Positions 20,583-32,251 of a DNA stretch of 64,000 nucleotides are shown one piece after another. The first letter of the stretch is position 1; every line of letters starts with the position of its first letter. A program made the translations under genes and the position numbers. Source of the stretch: Tragulus kanchil (Eukaryota; Chordata; Mammalia; Artiodactyla; Tragulidae). The notes under the pieces were generated by a model, which was given only the letters and a program-made list of their open reading frames with translations, was not told where the DNA came from and ran no database searches. Location: the NCBI GenBank assembly GCA_022376925.1, contig JAIOJX010000002.1, positions 64,318,001-64,382,000 on the forward strand. The letters are read 5' to 3'.

Positions 20583-22564
20583 CTGCAGAGCACATAGTAT
20601 TGCAGTTAAGCTCACTCGTTCATATGTTGGCACCATGAGTTTTCATCTCAGCTTCATCTTACTCATTGGGCAGGTTACTAAATTTGACCAAGCTTAGGTA
20701 TCCATTAATACTAAGGTAATGGAAAAAATACATTAATAAAAATACACTAAGGTAATAGTGTATGCCTTATGGTTTTTGTAACACTTAAATAAAAATTTTT
20801 ATCAAATGGTTTTTGTAACACTTCATTATAAAGGTACCAATTAGTAGTATTATTAATATCATTTAATTTTGCTAAATGAATTTCTATATGATATAAAACT
20901 TGGATACAGTAACAGACAACAGGATGAGTATAAAGTTAGTAATTTGCATCATAAAATGAAAAGATTGATGATAATAATGATTGAACAGTATATGCAGCTG
21001 TTAAAAAAGAATTTCATTTTATGTTTTTTTAAAATATAATTATTGTACATTAAATGTAGCTTTTTTGCAGTGTTCTTAACCTGGTCTGTCTTCAAAAAAT
21101 GTCTGTTGAATATCTGCTCAAGTGCTTGAAATTCAATCTTCCATTTTAGGAAGGGCACATGAAATTTAGAAAGGAAGTCTAAAAATTCTTTTCTCACATA
21201 GGTTTAGGAAATTAGATCTACTTATTAGAGTAGAAAAAGTTATGTGAAAATGTGACCCTTTAAGTGTCTCAAAGTCTGTGATGTTGAAGAAGCAATCTTG
21301 TTTATTATTTCAAATGGACTGATCATAACTATTAGATACTAATTACAGTGTGACAGATTTTAGTTCAAAGGTCTGAAGAACCTTGTTACTATATGAAAAC
21401 CATTTTATGAGGCATTGTCAACTAGCAACTTTTATTTCTTTTAGTTTTCAGGAAAAGTATTTGACAGTGTACCTCGATTACTGTGAGGGAACAACAGAGA
21501 CCTGTTACTCTATGAGGTTTATCTTCATTTCAGGAAAAGTATTTGACAGTGTACCTCGATACAGTTTTATAATACGGTTATGTAGTAGATAGTGTTGTCA
21601 CCTGACTTGAGTAAACAGCATACACAAAATTTGTTTATAGCTTTGTGCCAACTTGAAAGGAGCTTTCCAATGGCTTTGTATTGACTGTTTCCCCCTGTGC
21701 ACACAATCATTTAGAATGTTTGAACTGCAGAGCACATAGTATTGCAGTTAAGCTCACTCGTTCATATGTTGGCACCATGAGTTTTCATCTCAGCTTCATC
21801 TTACTCATTGGGCAGGTTACTAAATTTGACCAAGCTTAGGTATCCATTAATACTAAGGTAATGGAAAAAATACATTAATAAAAATACACTAAGGTAATAG
21901 TGTATGCCTTATGGTTTTTGTAACACTTAAATAAAAATTTTTATCAAATGGTTTTTGTAACACTTCATTATAAAGGTACCAATTAGTAGTATTATTAATA
22001 TCATTTAATTTTGCTAAATGAATTTCTATATGATATAAAACTTGGATACAGTAACAGACAACAGGATGAGTATAAAGTTAGTAATTTGCATCATAAAATG
22101 AAAAGATTGATGATAATAATGATTGAACAGTATATGCAGCTGTTAAAAAAGAATTTCATTTTATGTTTTTTTAAAATATAATTATTGTACATTAAATGTA
22201 GCTTTTTTGCAGTGTTCTTAACCTGGTCTGTCTTCAAAAAATGTCTGTTGAATATCTGCTCAAGTGCTTGAAATTCAATCTTCCATTTTAGGAAGGGCAC
22301 ATGAAATTTAGAAAGGAAGTCTAAAAATTCTTTTCTCACATAGGTTTAGGAAATTAGATCTACTTATTAGAGTAGAAAAAGTTATGTGAAAATGTGACCC
22401 TTTAAGTGTCTCAAAGTCTGTGATGTTGAAGAAGCAATCTTGTTTATTATTTCAAATGGACTGATCATAACTATTAGATACTAATTACAGTGTGACAGAT
22501 TTTAGTTCAAAGGTCTGAAGAACCTTGTTACTATATGAAAACCATTTTATGAGGCATTGTCAAT
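20339..22564. repeat. Tandem duplication 8 (20339-21421, 21481-22564)
   Basis: Offset 1142 bp. The 59-bp junction 21422-21480 is a mosaic of two short pieces also present near 20194 and 20388. Confidence 0.92.
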
Positions 22565-24407
22565 TTACTTATAAAACATGAAATGCCTTTGTAAAGATAT
22601 TTAAAACAAAGATTAAAGGGCACCTGTCTAACTTCCTTACTTTTGTACAGAATATTGAACTTTGGGGAAGCTATGAATTCTATGAACTTGAATATAAAGA
22701 ATTTTAAGTGGAATCTCACACTTAAGGATAAAGACTATAAGCAACAAACTTACAGAAAACCATCAGGCATACTTGTGACTTTGTCCCCAGCAGAAATCAT
22801 GTATTTTCAGATCAATTTTGTATTATTGTAGATATCACAGAATGTTGTTTATGGCCATGTACTTCAAAATTGTCATTACTAGAGTCATCTCTAGATCTTG
22901 TCATTTAATATATTAATAAATAAGCATATATATCTATAAATTACTGTCTCCAATTAAAAAGTGTTTTGATAATTGTGTTTCAGTGTAATGGTTTTTCTTT
23001 GTAATCCTGTGTTTTAAGTATTAAAAAAAAAAAAAATTCCAAAAAGGAAATCTATAGGTGTCACTGTCAATTGGTCCATGGCATCAAAAAGTTAAGAACC
23101 TGTGATATAAGTAATTAATACATTGTAAAATGGTACGGATAAACTCACTATAGATTGAGATTTTAACAAACTTTTCAGTGAATGGATTCTGCTGTATTCC
23201 TAGGTTTCACAGACAAGCACTCACTTTTTCTCTGCTCCCAACACCTGAGGGATATGTTAATGATCAGGACCAGTGCTTTAATTCAAGAGCAACTGAGTAT
23301 GTAGGTGTATTTAGTGTGCATTTAAATGTTTTGAATATCTGCTCAAGTGCTTGAAATTCAATCTTCCATTTTAGGAAGGGCACATGAAATTTAGAAAGGA
23401 AGTCTAAAAATTCTTTTCTCACATAGGTTTAGGAAATTAGATCTACTTATTAGAGTAGAAAAAGTTATGTGAAAATGTGACCCTTTAAGTGTCTCAAAGT
23501 CTGTGATGTTGAAGAAGCAATCTTGTTTATTATTTCAAATGGACTGATCATAACTATTAGATACTAATTACAGTGTGACAGATTTTAGTTCAAAGGTCTG
23601 AAGAACCTTGTTACTATATGAAAACCATTTTATGAGGCATTGTCAATTTACTTATAAAACATGAAATGCCTTTGTAAAGATATTTAAAACAAAGATTAAA
23701 GGGCACCTGTCTAACTTCCTTACTTTTGTACAGAATATTGAACTTTGGGGAAGCTATGAATTCTATGAACTTGAATATAAAGAATTTTAAGTGGAATCTC
23801 ACACTTAAGGATAAAGACTATAAGCAACAAACTTACAGAAAACCATCAGGCATACTTGTGACTTTGTCCCCAGCAGAAATCATGTATTTTCAGATCAATT
23901 TTGTATTATTGTAGATATCACAGAATGTTGTTTATGGCCATGTACTTCAAAATTGTCATTACTAGAGTCATCTCTAGATCTTGTCATTTAATATATTAAT
24001 AAATAAGCATATATATCTATAAATTACTGTCTCCAATTAAAAAGTGTTTTGATAATTGTGTTTCAGTGTAATGGTTTTTCTTTGTAATCCTGTGTTTTAA
24101 GTATTAAAAAAAAAAAAAATTCCAAAAAGGAAATCTATAGGTGTCACTGTCAATTGGTCCATGGCATCAAAAAGTTAAGAACCTGTGATATAAGTAATTA
24201 ATACATTGTAAAATGGTACGGATAAACTCACTATAGATTGAGATTTTAACAAACTTTTCAGTGAATGGATTCTGCTGTATTCCTAGGTTTCACAGACAAG
24301 CACTCACTTTTTCTCTGCTCCCAACACCTGAGGGATATGTTAATGATCAGGACCAGTGCTTTAATTCAAGAGCAACTGAGTATGTAGGTGTATTTAGTGT
24401 GCATTTA
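22239..24407. repeat. Tandem duplication 9 (22239-23324, 23325-24407)
   Basis: Offset 1083 bp. It overlaps duplication 8, so about 325 bp are present three times. The joint at 23323-23331 is slightly degraded. Confidence 0.92.
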
Positions 24408-24465
24408 GGGTGGGAATATAAGAGATACGGTTTCAACATTCTCCAGGTGGTTTTCACATATATAT

Positions 24466-24469
<4 letters not shown>

Positions 24470-24521
<52 letters not shown>

Positions 24522-24625
24522 CACACACACATATATACACACACACACACACCTAATTTATATATCAAGCCACTTTATATAGGTATATATAAAACCACTT
24601 TATATATATATATATATATTTATAC
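24470..24625. repeat. TA/CA microsatellite cluster, longer allele
   Basis: A TA run of about 47 bp (24470-24516), then CA runs, more AT-rich sequence and a second TA run near 24600-24620. The duplicate at 25610-25745 has a first TA run of only about 30 bp. Confidence 0.95.
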
Positions 24626-24713
24626 TCACCAAAGAAGTCATTGAAAATGTAAGTTTAAGCTGTGTTAGAGATCTTTACCAAATATAAAAGACGTGACATG
24701 TTTTCCTTTTTTT

Positions 24714-25040
24714 TTAAAGATTTATTTATTTATTTATTTATTTTTTACGGGGGTTGGGTTGGGGAGTGAGGGGAGCATGCGGGCCACTTCTGTTGGTCTT
24801 TCATTTCTCTATTTTCATCCGTCTTTGTTCTTTGGCTCCTGTGGGCCTCCCATCGCCGTGGCCTCTGTTGTCGCAGAGCACCGGCTCTGGGCGCATGCGC
24901 TCCAGAGCTCCGGCTCGGTGATTGGACACATCGGTCCAGCCGTTTCGCAGCACGTGGGATCTTCCCAGGCCAGGGATTGAACCGGTGCCCCTTGCACTGC
25001 AAGGCGGTGTCCTTACCCACTGGACCACCAGGGGAAGCCC
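24714..25040 (-). mobile_element. Full-length young CHR-variant SINE, copy 1
   Basis: The reverse strand gives the whole element from gggcttcccctggtggtcca to the C-rich tail and (TAAA)n. The insertion lies in the intron about 157 bp before OXR1 exon C. Confidence 0.9.
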
Positions 25041-25197
25041 CCCCTTTTATTTTTTAACATAAAAATATTTTGAGCTGATCTCCAGAGTGTGATGAGAAGG
25101 AAGTACTTATTGGGGAAAGCTATTAATTTGACTTTAATACTGTGCTTACTTTTATTTACTTGTCTGAAATGCCTTTCTCTTATTTGTTCTTTTTAAG

Positions 25198-25350
25198 AAT
25201 CCTGATGTAGTCCACCCAAAAGAAGCAACTCCCTCATCTGCTTTTACTGCTATTCGACCTGCACGAGTTGTATCTTCAACTTCTGAGGAGGAAGAAGCAT
25301 TTACTGAGAAATTTCTTAAAATTAATTGCAGATATATTACCAGTGGCAAG
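25198..25350 (+). CDS. OXR1: OXR1 exon C, copy 1 (start of GRAM region)
   Basis: This 153-nt exon encodes 51 residues: NPDVVHPKEA, then the acidic stretch STSEEEEAF, then FLKINCRYITSGK, the start of the GRAM-like domain. The acceptor is ttttaag, the donor is gtaatg, and both ends are phase 0. An identical copy with the same splice sites lies 1126 bp downstream. Because the exon is a multiple of three, using both copies would keep the frame and add 51 residues, but I regard the second copy as an assembly duplicate. Confidence 0.93.
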
Positions 25351-25604
25351 GTAATGAATAGCACTTTAGAAAAACTTGTAATGCATTTATTATTAAACAT
25401 TAGATGGATTCTGCTGTATTCCTAGGTTTCACAGACAAGCACTCACTTTTTCTCTGCTCCCAACACCTGAGGGATATGTTAATGATCAGGACCAGTGCTT
25501 TAATTCAAGAGCAACTGAGTATGTAGGTGTATTTAGTGTGCATTTAGGGTGGGAATATAAGAGATACGGTTTCAACATTCTCCAGGTGGTTTTCACATAT
25601 ATAT

Positions 25605-25609
<5 letters not shown>

Positions 25610-25643
<34 letters not shown>

Positions 25644-25745
25644 AACACACACACACATATATACACACACACACACACCTAATTTATATATCAAGCCACT
25701 TTATATAGGTATATATAAAACCACTTTATATATATATATATATAT
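25610..25745. repeat. TA/CA microsatellite cluster, shorter allele
   Basis: Same cluster in the downstream unit of duplication 10 with a shorter TA run and one interrupting change (acacaaacacac). Confidence 0.95.
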
Positions 25746-25845
25746 TTATACTCACCAAAGAAGTCATTGAAAATGTAAGTTTAAGCTGTGTTAGAGATCT
25801 TTACCAAATATAAAAGACGTGACATGTTTTCCCTTTTTTTTTTTT

Positions 25846-26166
25846 AAAGATTTATTTATTTATTTATTTTGGGCGGGGGTCGGGTTGGGGAGGGAGGGAA
25901 GCGGGCGGGCCACTTCTGTTGGTCTTTCCTTTTTCTATTTTCATCCGTCTTTGTTCTTTGGCTCCTGTGGGCCTCCCATCGCCGTGGCCTCTGTTGTCGC
26001 AGAGCACCGGCTCTGGGCGCATGCGCTCCAGAGCTCCGGCTCGGTGATTGGACACATCGGTCCAGCCGTTTCGCAGCACGTGGGATCTTCCCAGGCCAGG
26101 GATTGAACCGGTGCCCCTTGCACTGCAAGGCGGTGTCCTTACCCACTGGACCACCAGGGGAAGCCC
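25846..26166 (-). mobile_element. Full-length young CHR-variant SINE, copy 2
   Basis: Duplicate of 24714-25040. The tail differs by several small changes (for example gggcgggggtcgggttgggg here, and a shorter TTTA run), more than elsewhere in the unit. Confidence 0.9.
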
Positions 26167-26323
26167 CCCCTTTTATTTTTTAACATAAAAATATTTTGAG
26201 CTGATCTCCAGAGTGTGATGAGAAGGAAGTACTTATTGGGGAAAGCTATTAATTTGACTTTAATACTGTGCTTACTTTTATTTACTTGTCTGAAATGCCT
26301 TTCTCTTATTTGTTCTTTTTAAG

Positions 26324-26476
26324 AATCCTGATGTAGTCCACCCAAAAGAAGCAACTCCCTCATCTGCTTTTACTGCTATTCGACCTGCACGAGTTGTATC
26401 TTCAACTTCTGAGGAGGAAGAAGCATTTACTGAGAAATTTCTTAAAATTAATTGCAGATATATTACCAGTGGCAAG
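26324..26476 (+). CDS. OXR1: OXR1 exon C, copy 2 (probable assembly duplicate)
   Basis: I see no base difference from the exon at 25198-25350, and the splice sites are the same. It lies in the downstream unit of the 24265-26520 tandem duplication. The downstream intron here reads on into unique sequence, whereas copy 1's intron breaks off about 50 bp after the donor. Confidence 0.9.
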
Positions 26477-26595
26477 GTAATGAATAGCACTTTAGAAAAA
26501 CTTGTAATCATTTTTATTATTAAAATACAATAGTATGCATTTATTATTTTTAGTCTTCAACATCAGCACATGGTATTTAAAATAATCTTTTGAGA

Positions 26596-26876
26596 GGGCT
26601 TCCCTGGTGGCCCAGTGGGTAAGGACACCACCTTGCAGTGCAAGGGGCACCGGTTTGATCCCTGGCCCCGGAAGATCCCACCCACGTGCCGTGGAGTGAC
26701 TGGACTGATGTGTGCAATTACGAGCCAGCACTCTGGAGCACGTGCGCCTGAAGCCAGTGCTCTGCCAGGAGAGAGGCCACTGCAATGGGAGGCCCACACA
26801 GACCAAAGAATAAAGATGGATGAAAATAAGTAAATGAAAAACTAATAGAAAGAGGCCAAAATTTTAAAAAATAATA
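26596..26876 (+). mobile_element. CHR-variant SINE
   Basis: Head gggcttccctggtggcccag, end taatagaaagaggccaaaa. The target-site duplication is approximately ataatcttttgaga / ataatcttgtgaga. Part of its 3' end recurs at 27863-27976 through duplication 11. Confidence 0.9.
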
Positions 26877-26907
26877 ATAATCTTGTGAGATTATTATTCC
26901 TTCACCA

Positions 26908-27021
26908 TTGGAGAAGGAAGTGGCAGCCCACTCCAGAATTCTTGCCTGTGAAATCCTGTGGACAAAGGAGCCTGGCAGGCTAGTCCATGGGGTTGCAAAA
27001 GGCTCAGACATGACTTAGCAA
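26908..27021 (+). mobile_element. Bov-tA/BovB 3' fragment, copy 1
   Basis: Contains ggagaaggaagtggcagccc, actccagaattcttgcctgt and gcaaaaggctcagacatgac, the BovB-derived 3' part of Bov-tA, with no tRNA head. A duplicate lies at 28009-28122. Confidence 0.85.
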
Positions 27022-27309
27022 ATAAAACATTCCTTTGCTAGGGAAGATAAAAGCTTTAATAAAAGGTTAGTAAGTCCATGGTGTCTCTATCCTGGCCAGA
27101 ATTTATGTTCATCTGTGTTTTGTCTACCATGTATTGTTGCTTTTGTAAAGCAGATAACTTCTGATCTTGAACGGGGAAATTTTAGTAAAGTATCACAGTG
27201 TTCAAAAGAAATCCTGATTATTTCTTAGAAAGTAAGAGTGTGATATCGACTACTGACTTAAGAAGTCACACATGAGAACCATTTCTTGATAGTCGTAATT
27301 TATAAATTA

Positions 27310-27786
27310 TGGATATGAGGATTTGAAATTGGTGTTTAGTGCTGCAAATTTCCCCCTATACACTGTTTTAACTGCATCCATAGTTTTTTTTTTTTTTTTA
27401 CATGTATGTTCCCAGATCATTCATATGCATATCCCTGGACCCTCCCCCTGCATCCATAGTTTTGATATGTTGTATTTTCATTGGTTACTTTCTCTTTTTT
27501 TCCTCTTTGGCCCATGGAATATTTAGAGGTTTCTTAGTTTAGTTAGTTTCTTCATTAGTTAGCAGTTTTTTGAGATACCTTTCTGTTACTGATTTGTAAT
27601 TTTTCTCCATGCTGTTAAGGAACATATGACAACTATTTGAAGACATTTTATGGTTCACAGTGTAAAATATCTTTATAACATGTTACATGTATACATGAGA
27701 AGAATGTGTATTCAGCTGGTGTTGGGAGAAACAGTATAAATATCAGTTATGGCAAGTTGAGTGTTATTTTTCTATATCTCTACTGA
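27310..27786 (-). mobile_element. L1 LINE fragment (ORF2 region), antisense, copy 1
   Basis: Reads as reverse-strand L1 with motifs ttgatatgttgtattttcat, ttggcccatggaatatttag and gaatgtgtattcagctggtg that are common in mammalian L1 ORF2. Frames are broken. It continues in the second copy at 28409 onward. Confidence 0.75.
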
Positions 27787-28008
27787 CCATGTATTACAAT
27801 GAAGAAGAATGTGTATTCAGCTGGTGTTGGAGAAACATATAATGTTAAGAAAGAGGCCAAAATTCTGCCAGGAGAGGCCACTGCAATGGGAGGCCCACAC
27901 AGACCAAAGAATAAAGATGGATGAAAATAAGTAAATGAAAAACTAATAGAAAGAGGCCAAAATTTTAAAAAATAATAATAATCTTGTGAGATTATTATTC
28001 CTTCACCA

Positions 28009-28122
28009 TTGGAGAAGGAAGTGGCAGCCCACTCCAGAATTCTTGCCTGTGAAATCCTGTGGACAAAGGAGCCTGGCAGGCTAGTCCATGGGGTTGCAAA
28101 AGGCTCAGACATGACTTAGCAA
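28009..28122 (+). mobile_element. Bov-tA/BovB 3' fragment, copy 2
   Basis: Duplicate of 26908-27021. Confidence 0.85.
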
Positions 28123-28408
28123 ATAAAACATTCCTTTGCTAGGGAAGATAAAAGCTTTAATAAAAGGTTAGTAAGTCCATGGTGTCTCTATCCTGGCCAG
28201 AATTTATGTTCATCTGTGTTTTGTCTACCATGTATTGTTGCTTTTGTAAAGCAGATAACTTCTGATCTTGAACGGGAATTATAGTAAAGTATCACAGTGT
28301 TCAAAAGAAATCCTGATTATTTCTTAGAAAGTAAGAGTGTGATATCGACTACTGACTTAAGAAGTCACACATGAGAACCATTTCTTGATAGTCGTAATTT
28401 ATAAATTA

Positions 28409-29302
28409 TGGATATGAGGATTTGAAATTGGTGTTTAGTGCTGCAAATTTCCCCCTATACACTGTTTTAACTGCATCCATAGTTTTTTTTTTTTTTTTAC
28501 ATGTATGTTCCCAGATCATTCATATGCATATCCCTGGACCCTCCCCCTGCATCCATAGTTTTGATATGTTGTATTTTCATTGGTTACTTTCTCTTTTTTT
28601 CCTCTTTGGCCCATGGAATATTTAGAGGTTTCTTAGTTTAGTTAGTTTCTTCATTAGTTAGCAGTTTTTTGAGATACCTTTCTGTTACTGATTTGTAATT
28701 TTTCTCCATGCTGTTAAGGAACATATGACAACTATTTGAAGACATTTTATGGTTCACAGTGTAAAATATCTTTATAACATGTTACATGTATACATGAGAA
28801 GAATGTGTATTCAGCTGGTGTTGGGAGAAACAGTATAAATATCAGTTATGGCAAGTTGAGTGTTATTTTTCTATATCTCTACTGATTTTCTGTTTCTTCG
28901 TTCTATCAGTTATTGACAGAAGGTTGTTGAAATGTCTATAACTGGATTTGTTTTGCTCTGTTTATCTCTTCTTGTCTTATTTTTAAAGTGGGATTCCACA
29001 GTTTACATCAGAATTCACTCTTTGTGTCCTACATCCTATGGGTTTTGAGAAATATATAATGACATGTATCAACCATTACAGTATCATACAAAGTAGTTTC
29101 ATTGACCCCCTAATCCTCTGTGCTCTGTCTCTTTACCCATCCTTTTCTTTGAACTCCTGGCAACTACTAATCTTTTTACTGTCTCCACAGTTCTGCCTTT
29201 TTCCAGAGTGTCATACAATTATTATAGAATCCTAAAGTATGATTGAATGATTTCAGATTGACTTCTTTCATTATGCATGTAAGAATCTTCTATGTTTTTC
29301 AT
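28409..29302 (-). mobile_element. L1 LINE fragment, antisense, longer copy
   Basis: Repeats 27310-27786, then continues with cagttattgacagaaggttg and a 3' portion (catcctatgggttttgagaa onward). It is interrupted by two SINEs at 29303 and 29542 and seems to resume at 29852. Confidence 0.7.
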
Positions 29303-29508
29303 GGGCTTCCCTGATGGCTCAGTGGTAAAGAATCCCTTTGCCAATTCAGGAGATGTCAATTTGATTCCTGGATCAGAAGAATCCCCTGGAGAAGGAAATG
29401 GCAACTCATTGCAATATTCTTTCCTGGAAAATCTCATGGACAGAGGAGTCTGTGGGCTATAGTTCATGGGATCACAAAGAGTGGGACACAACTTAGCAAC
29501 TAAACAGC
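29303..29508 (+). mobile_element. Bov-tA SINE nested in L1
   Basis: gggcttccctgatggctcag through gagtgggacacaacttagca. The target-site duplication is approximately atgtttttcatgg (29292) / atgtctttcatgg (29509). Confidence 0.9.
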
Positions 29509-29541
29509 ATGTCTTTCATGGCTTGAGCTCATTTGCTTTTT

Positions 29542-29839
29542 TTTGGCGGAGGGAGGTTGGGGAGGGAGGGAGGTGAGCGGGCCACTTCTGTTGGTCTTTC
29601 ATTTATCTATTTTTCATCCATCTTTGTTCTTAGGCCGGTGTGGGCCTCCCATCGCAGTGGCCTCTGTTGTTGCAGAGCACTAGCTTTGCACGCATGCACT
29701 CCAGAGCTCTGGCTCGGTAATTGGACACATCGGTCTAGCCGCTCCACGGCCTGTGGGATCTTCCCAGACCAGGGATTGAACCGGTGCCCCTTGCACTGCA
29801 AGGCAGTGTCCTTAACCTACTGGACCACCAGGGAAGCCC
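29542..29839 (-). mobile_element. Young CHR-variant SINE nested in L1
   Basis: The reverse strand is a nearly full element from gggcttccctggtggtccag to a shortened tail. The target-site duplication is tcatttgctttt at 29530 and 29840. Confidence 0.92.
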
Positions 29840-29851
29840 TCATTTGCTTTT

Positions 29852-30371
29852 ATTGCTGTGACTGTACCACAATTTACCATTTACCTAAGAAGGACATCTT
29901 GGTTGCTTCCAAGTTTAGACACTTACAAATATAGTTGCTGTAAACATTAAGGTGCAGGTTTTTTGTGTATATGCATTTTTACTTCCTTTGAATGTTGAAG
30001 AATGTGATTGCCAGATCATGTGGTAAGACTGGATTTATCTCTATAAGAAACTACCAAACTACGTTTCAAAGTGGCTGCTTCATTTTGCATTCTTTTTTCC
30101 TCCACGATCACAAGTTTTTTATTTTACTTTTTTGATTTTATAGAGTTTTGTTGTTTACAGATACGTATAATTCCATCATAGTCATTTTGCATTTCTGCCA
30201 GCAGTCGCTGAGAGTTGCTATTGCACCTCAACAACGCTCACTGTTGCCAGTGTTTTAGATTCAAGTTATGCTTGTTGGTCTTTAGTGGTGTCTGTTTACA
30301 CTTCCCTAATGCCTTATGCTATGAAGCATCTTTTCATTTGCTTATTTTCTTTTCATTTAGCTTCAGCATTT
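29852..30371 (-). mobile_element. L1 LINE 3' region, antisense
   Basis: Motifs accacaatttaccatttacc, cttggttgcttccaagttta, atgtgattgccagatcatgt and cacttccctaatgcc follow the order of a reverse-strand L1 end of ORF2. Continues the L1 split by the SINEs upstream. Confidence 0.7.
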
Positions 30372-30499
30372 CCTTTAATTTTTAGGGATATTTTTGCAAG
30401 GCATAGAATTTTAGGTTTTCTTTTCCTTTCAGAACTTTAAAGGTGTTTCTTTCAGAATGCTACTGTTTTCTGGCTTGCACTGTTCCTTAAGAGAAGTCT

Positions 30500-30770
30500 T
30501 CTGTTTTTGCATCTGGTATGCTGTATAAAATATTTTATTTTGGTTGCATTTAAGATGATGTCTTTGTCATTGATTTTGAGTAATTTTTTTACATTTATTT
30601 ATTATTATTTATACGTATACTGTGTTCTTTTAAAATTTCTTTTCCCATTTGGGTTATTACAGAATATTGAGCAAAGTTTCTTGTGCTATACAGTAGATTG
30701 TTGTTGATTATCTGTTTTATTTTTTTAAGTTTTAATTGCTAATCTAATACTTGAATATGATTTTAAAAGA
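30500..30770 (-). mobile_element. L1 3' UTR-like fragment, antisense
   Basis: cccatttgggttattacaga, atattgagcaaagtttcttg and gctatacagtagattgttgt match the 3' UTR of artiodactyl L1 as I remember it. Confidence 0.65.
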
Positions 30771-31062
30771 TTAACCAGTACCAAAGGGCATATAATGAAA
30801 AGCAGTAAATCTTTGCCTACTTTTCTCAACTTTTACTTTCCCAATCCAGAGGTAAAAACTTTTGCATGTGTCTGTTCAGAGGTTAACTCCACTTTTCCTA
30901 ATAATATACTTTTCTTACTCTTTCTTTACTTGATGACGTGAGGCATTTCTGCAGACTTTCTCCTCTTCCCTTAGTTTTCCTCCCTCCCTCCCACATGTCG
31001 TTGTGTCACTGTTTTTAACTCTTTTGTTGTTTACCTTATTCACTTTAAAAATCTAACGTCTA

Positions 31063-31377
31063 GGGCTTCCCTGGTGGTCCAGTGGGTAAAGACACCGCCT
31101 TGCAGTGCAAGGGGCGCCGGTTCGATCCCTGGCCTGGGAAGATCCCACAGGCCGTGGAGCGGCTAGACCGATGTGTCCAATTACTGAACCTGAGCTCAGG
31201 GGCGCATGCGCCCAGAGCCGGTGCTCTGCGACAACAGAGGCCACCGCGATGGGAGGCCCACAAGAGCCAAAGAACAAAGACGGATGAAAATAGAGCAATG
31301 AAAGACCAATAGAAGTGGCCTGCCCGCTCCCCTCCCTCCCCAGCCCCCTCCCAAAATAAATAAATAAATGTTAAAAA
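31063..31377 (+). mobile_element. Full-length young CHR-variant SINE
   Basis: Head gggcttccctggtggtccag, B box ggttcgatccctggcctggg, tail accaatagaagtggcc then a C-rich run and AAATAAATAAATG. The target-site duplication is aaaaatctaacgtcta on the left and aaaaatctaacgccta on the right, one change. Among the most complete copies. Confidence 0.92.
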
Positions 31378-32251
31378 AAAAATCTAACGCCTAAATTTGT
31401 CTTACTCTTTCAACTAAAGACGAGACTTATACTGGTTTAGAAGACTAACTCCACTATTCCATTTCCTCCCATCTTCCTGGCAACTTGTTACCCATATTTA
31501 TCAAAGTTGGGTAATATTTCCATTCTTTTCTATGACCGTAGTTAAGTATGCCCTGCTTTACTTAGAGATTTACTCTAAAAATGAAAACCCATAACTAATA
31601 TTTCCACTGTAATGATTAAGCACTGTTCACTGAACAGCAAAGTTGAACACTAATTGGATTTTCCTTGACTACAAAGTCTTGATCCATGTGTGCCAGTGTT
31701 CAAATTCCCGGTCTTGCTCTGCATACAGTGGTTGAAAAGCAGTCACATCTGATGTTGCCTCATATTTGAAGCATGCTCTCCTTGTAGAGTTTGAAATGTT
31801 TGTTTTCCCTGTAGATTCTGTTTGCCATTTTTTTTCTTTTGGGATGAGAAAATATATGCCTTCCAGTTCATGTGATTAATTTCCTCTAGCTTCTAAATTC
31901 ATCCACCTTTTGCCTAGCATTGGCTCCATTCAGTTGAAAGTGTATTCACTACTTTTTCTAATTTGGGAGATTCATTTCCTATTTGGACCCTTTTTGTACA
32001 GCTTATCTTCATTGAAGTCACTAGTAACTTTTCCTTTTTTGCCGCCTTAGGGCATCCTGTGCTCAGTGTCACTTCCCTGTGTTTGTGCTGTCTTCTGTTT
32101 TGTGTGTGCAAGAACTTTGCAGATATTTCTGAGGACTTTTCAGATTTTTCAGTTCTGTTTCTTAAACAAGCTATTTCTTTGAGATTCAGTTTCTCTTTCT
32201 ATCCTAGACTTTTTTGGTTATATTGCAGATTTTCCACAAATAATGATTTCT
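31378..32251. other. Intron, nothing firmly recognised
   Basis: AT-rich sequence with T-rich stretches that may be old L1 but show no motif I trust. Short open frames on both strands near 31914-32253 have no recognisable content. Confidence 0.5.

Larger units (their letters stand above)
24265..26520. repeat. Tandem duplication 10 (24265-25403, 25404-26520), contains OXR1 exon C
   Basis: The offset is 1139 bp at the left and 1126 at the exon, because the TA microsatellite is about 47 bp in the first unit and about 30 in the second. The last 20 bases before the junction (25383-25403) are a compressed version of the sequence after 26509. Confidence 0.92.
26760..28886. repeat. Tandem duplication 11 (26760-27786, 27863-28886)
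   Basis: Offset about 1100 bp. The 76-bp junction 27787-27862 is a patchwork of short pieces from both ends of the unit. Confidence 0.9.

Noticed and set aside
24261..24644. 127-codon open frame
   Set aside because: More than half of it is translated TA/CA microsatellite.
25198..26476. True internal exon duplication of OXR1 exon C
   Set aside because: It would keep frame, but the duplicated block also contains a microsatellite and a SINE with the same boundaries, and it belongs to a series in which other exons would break the frame.
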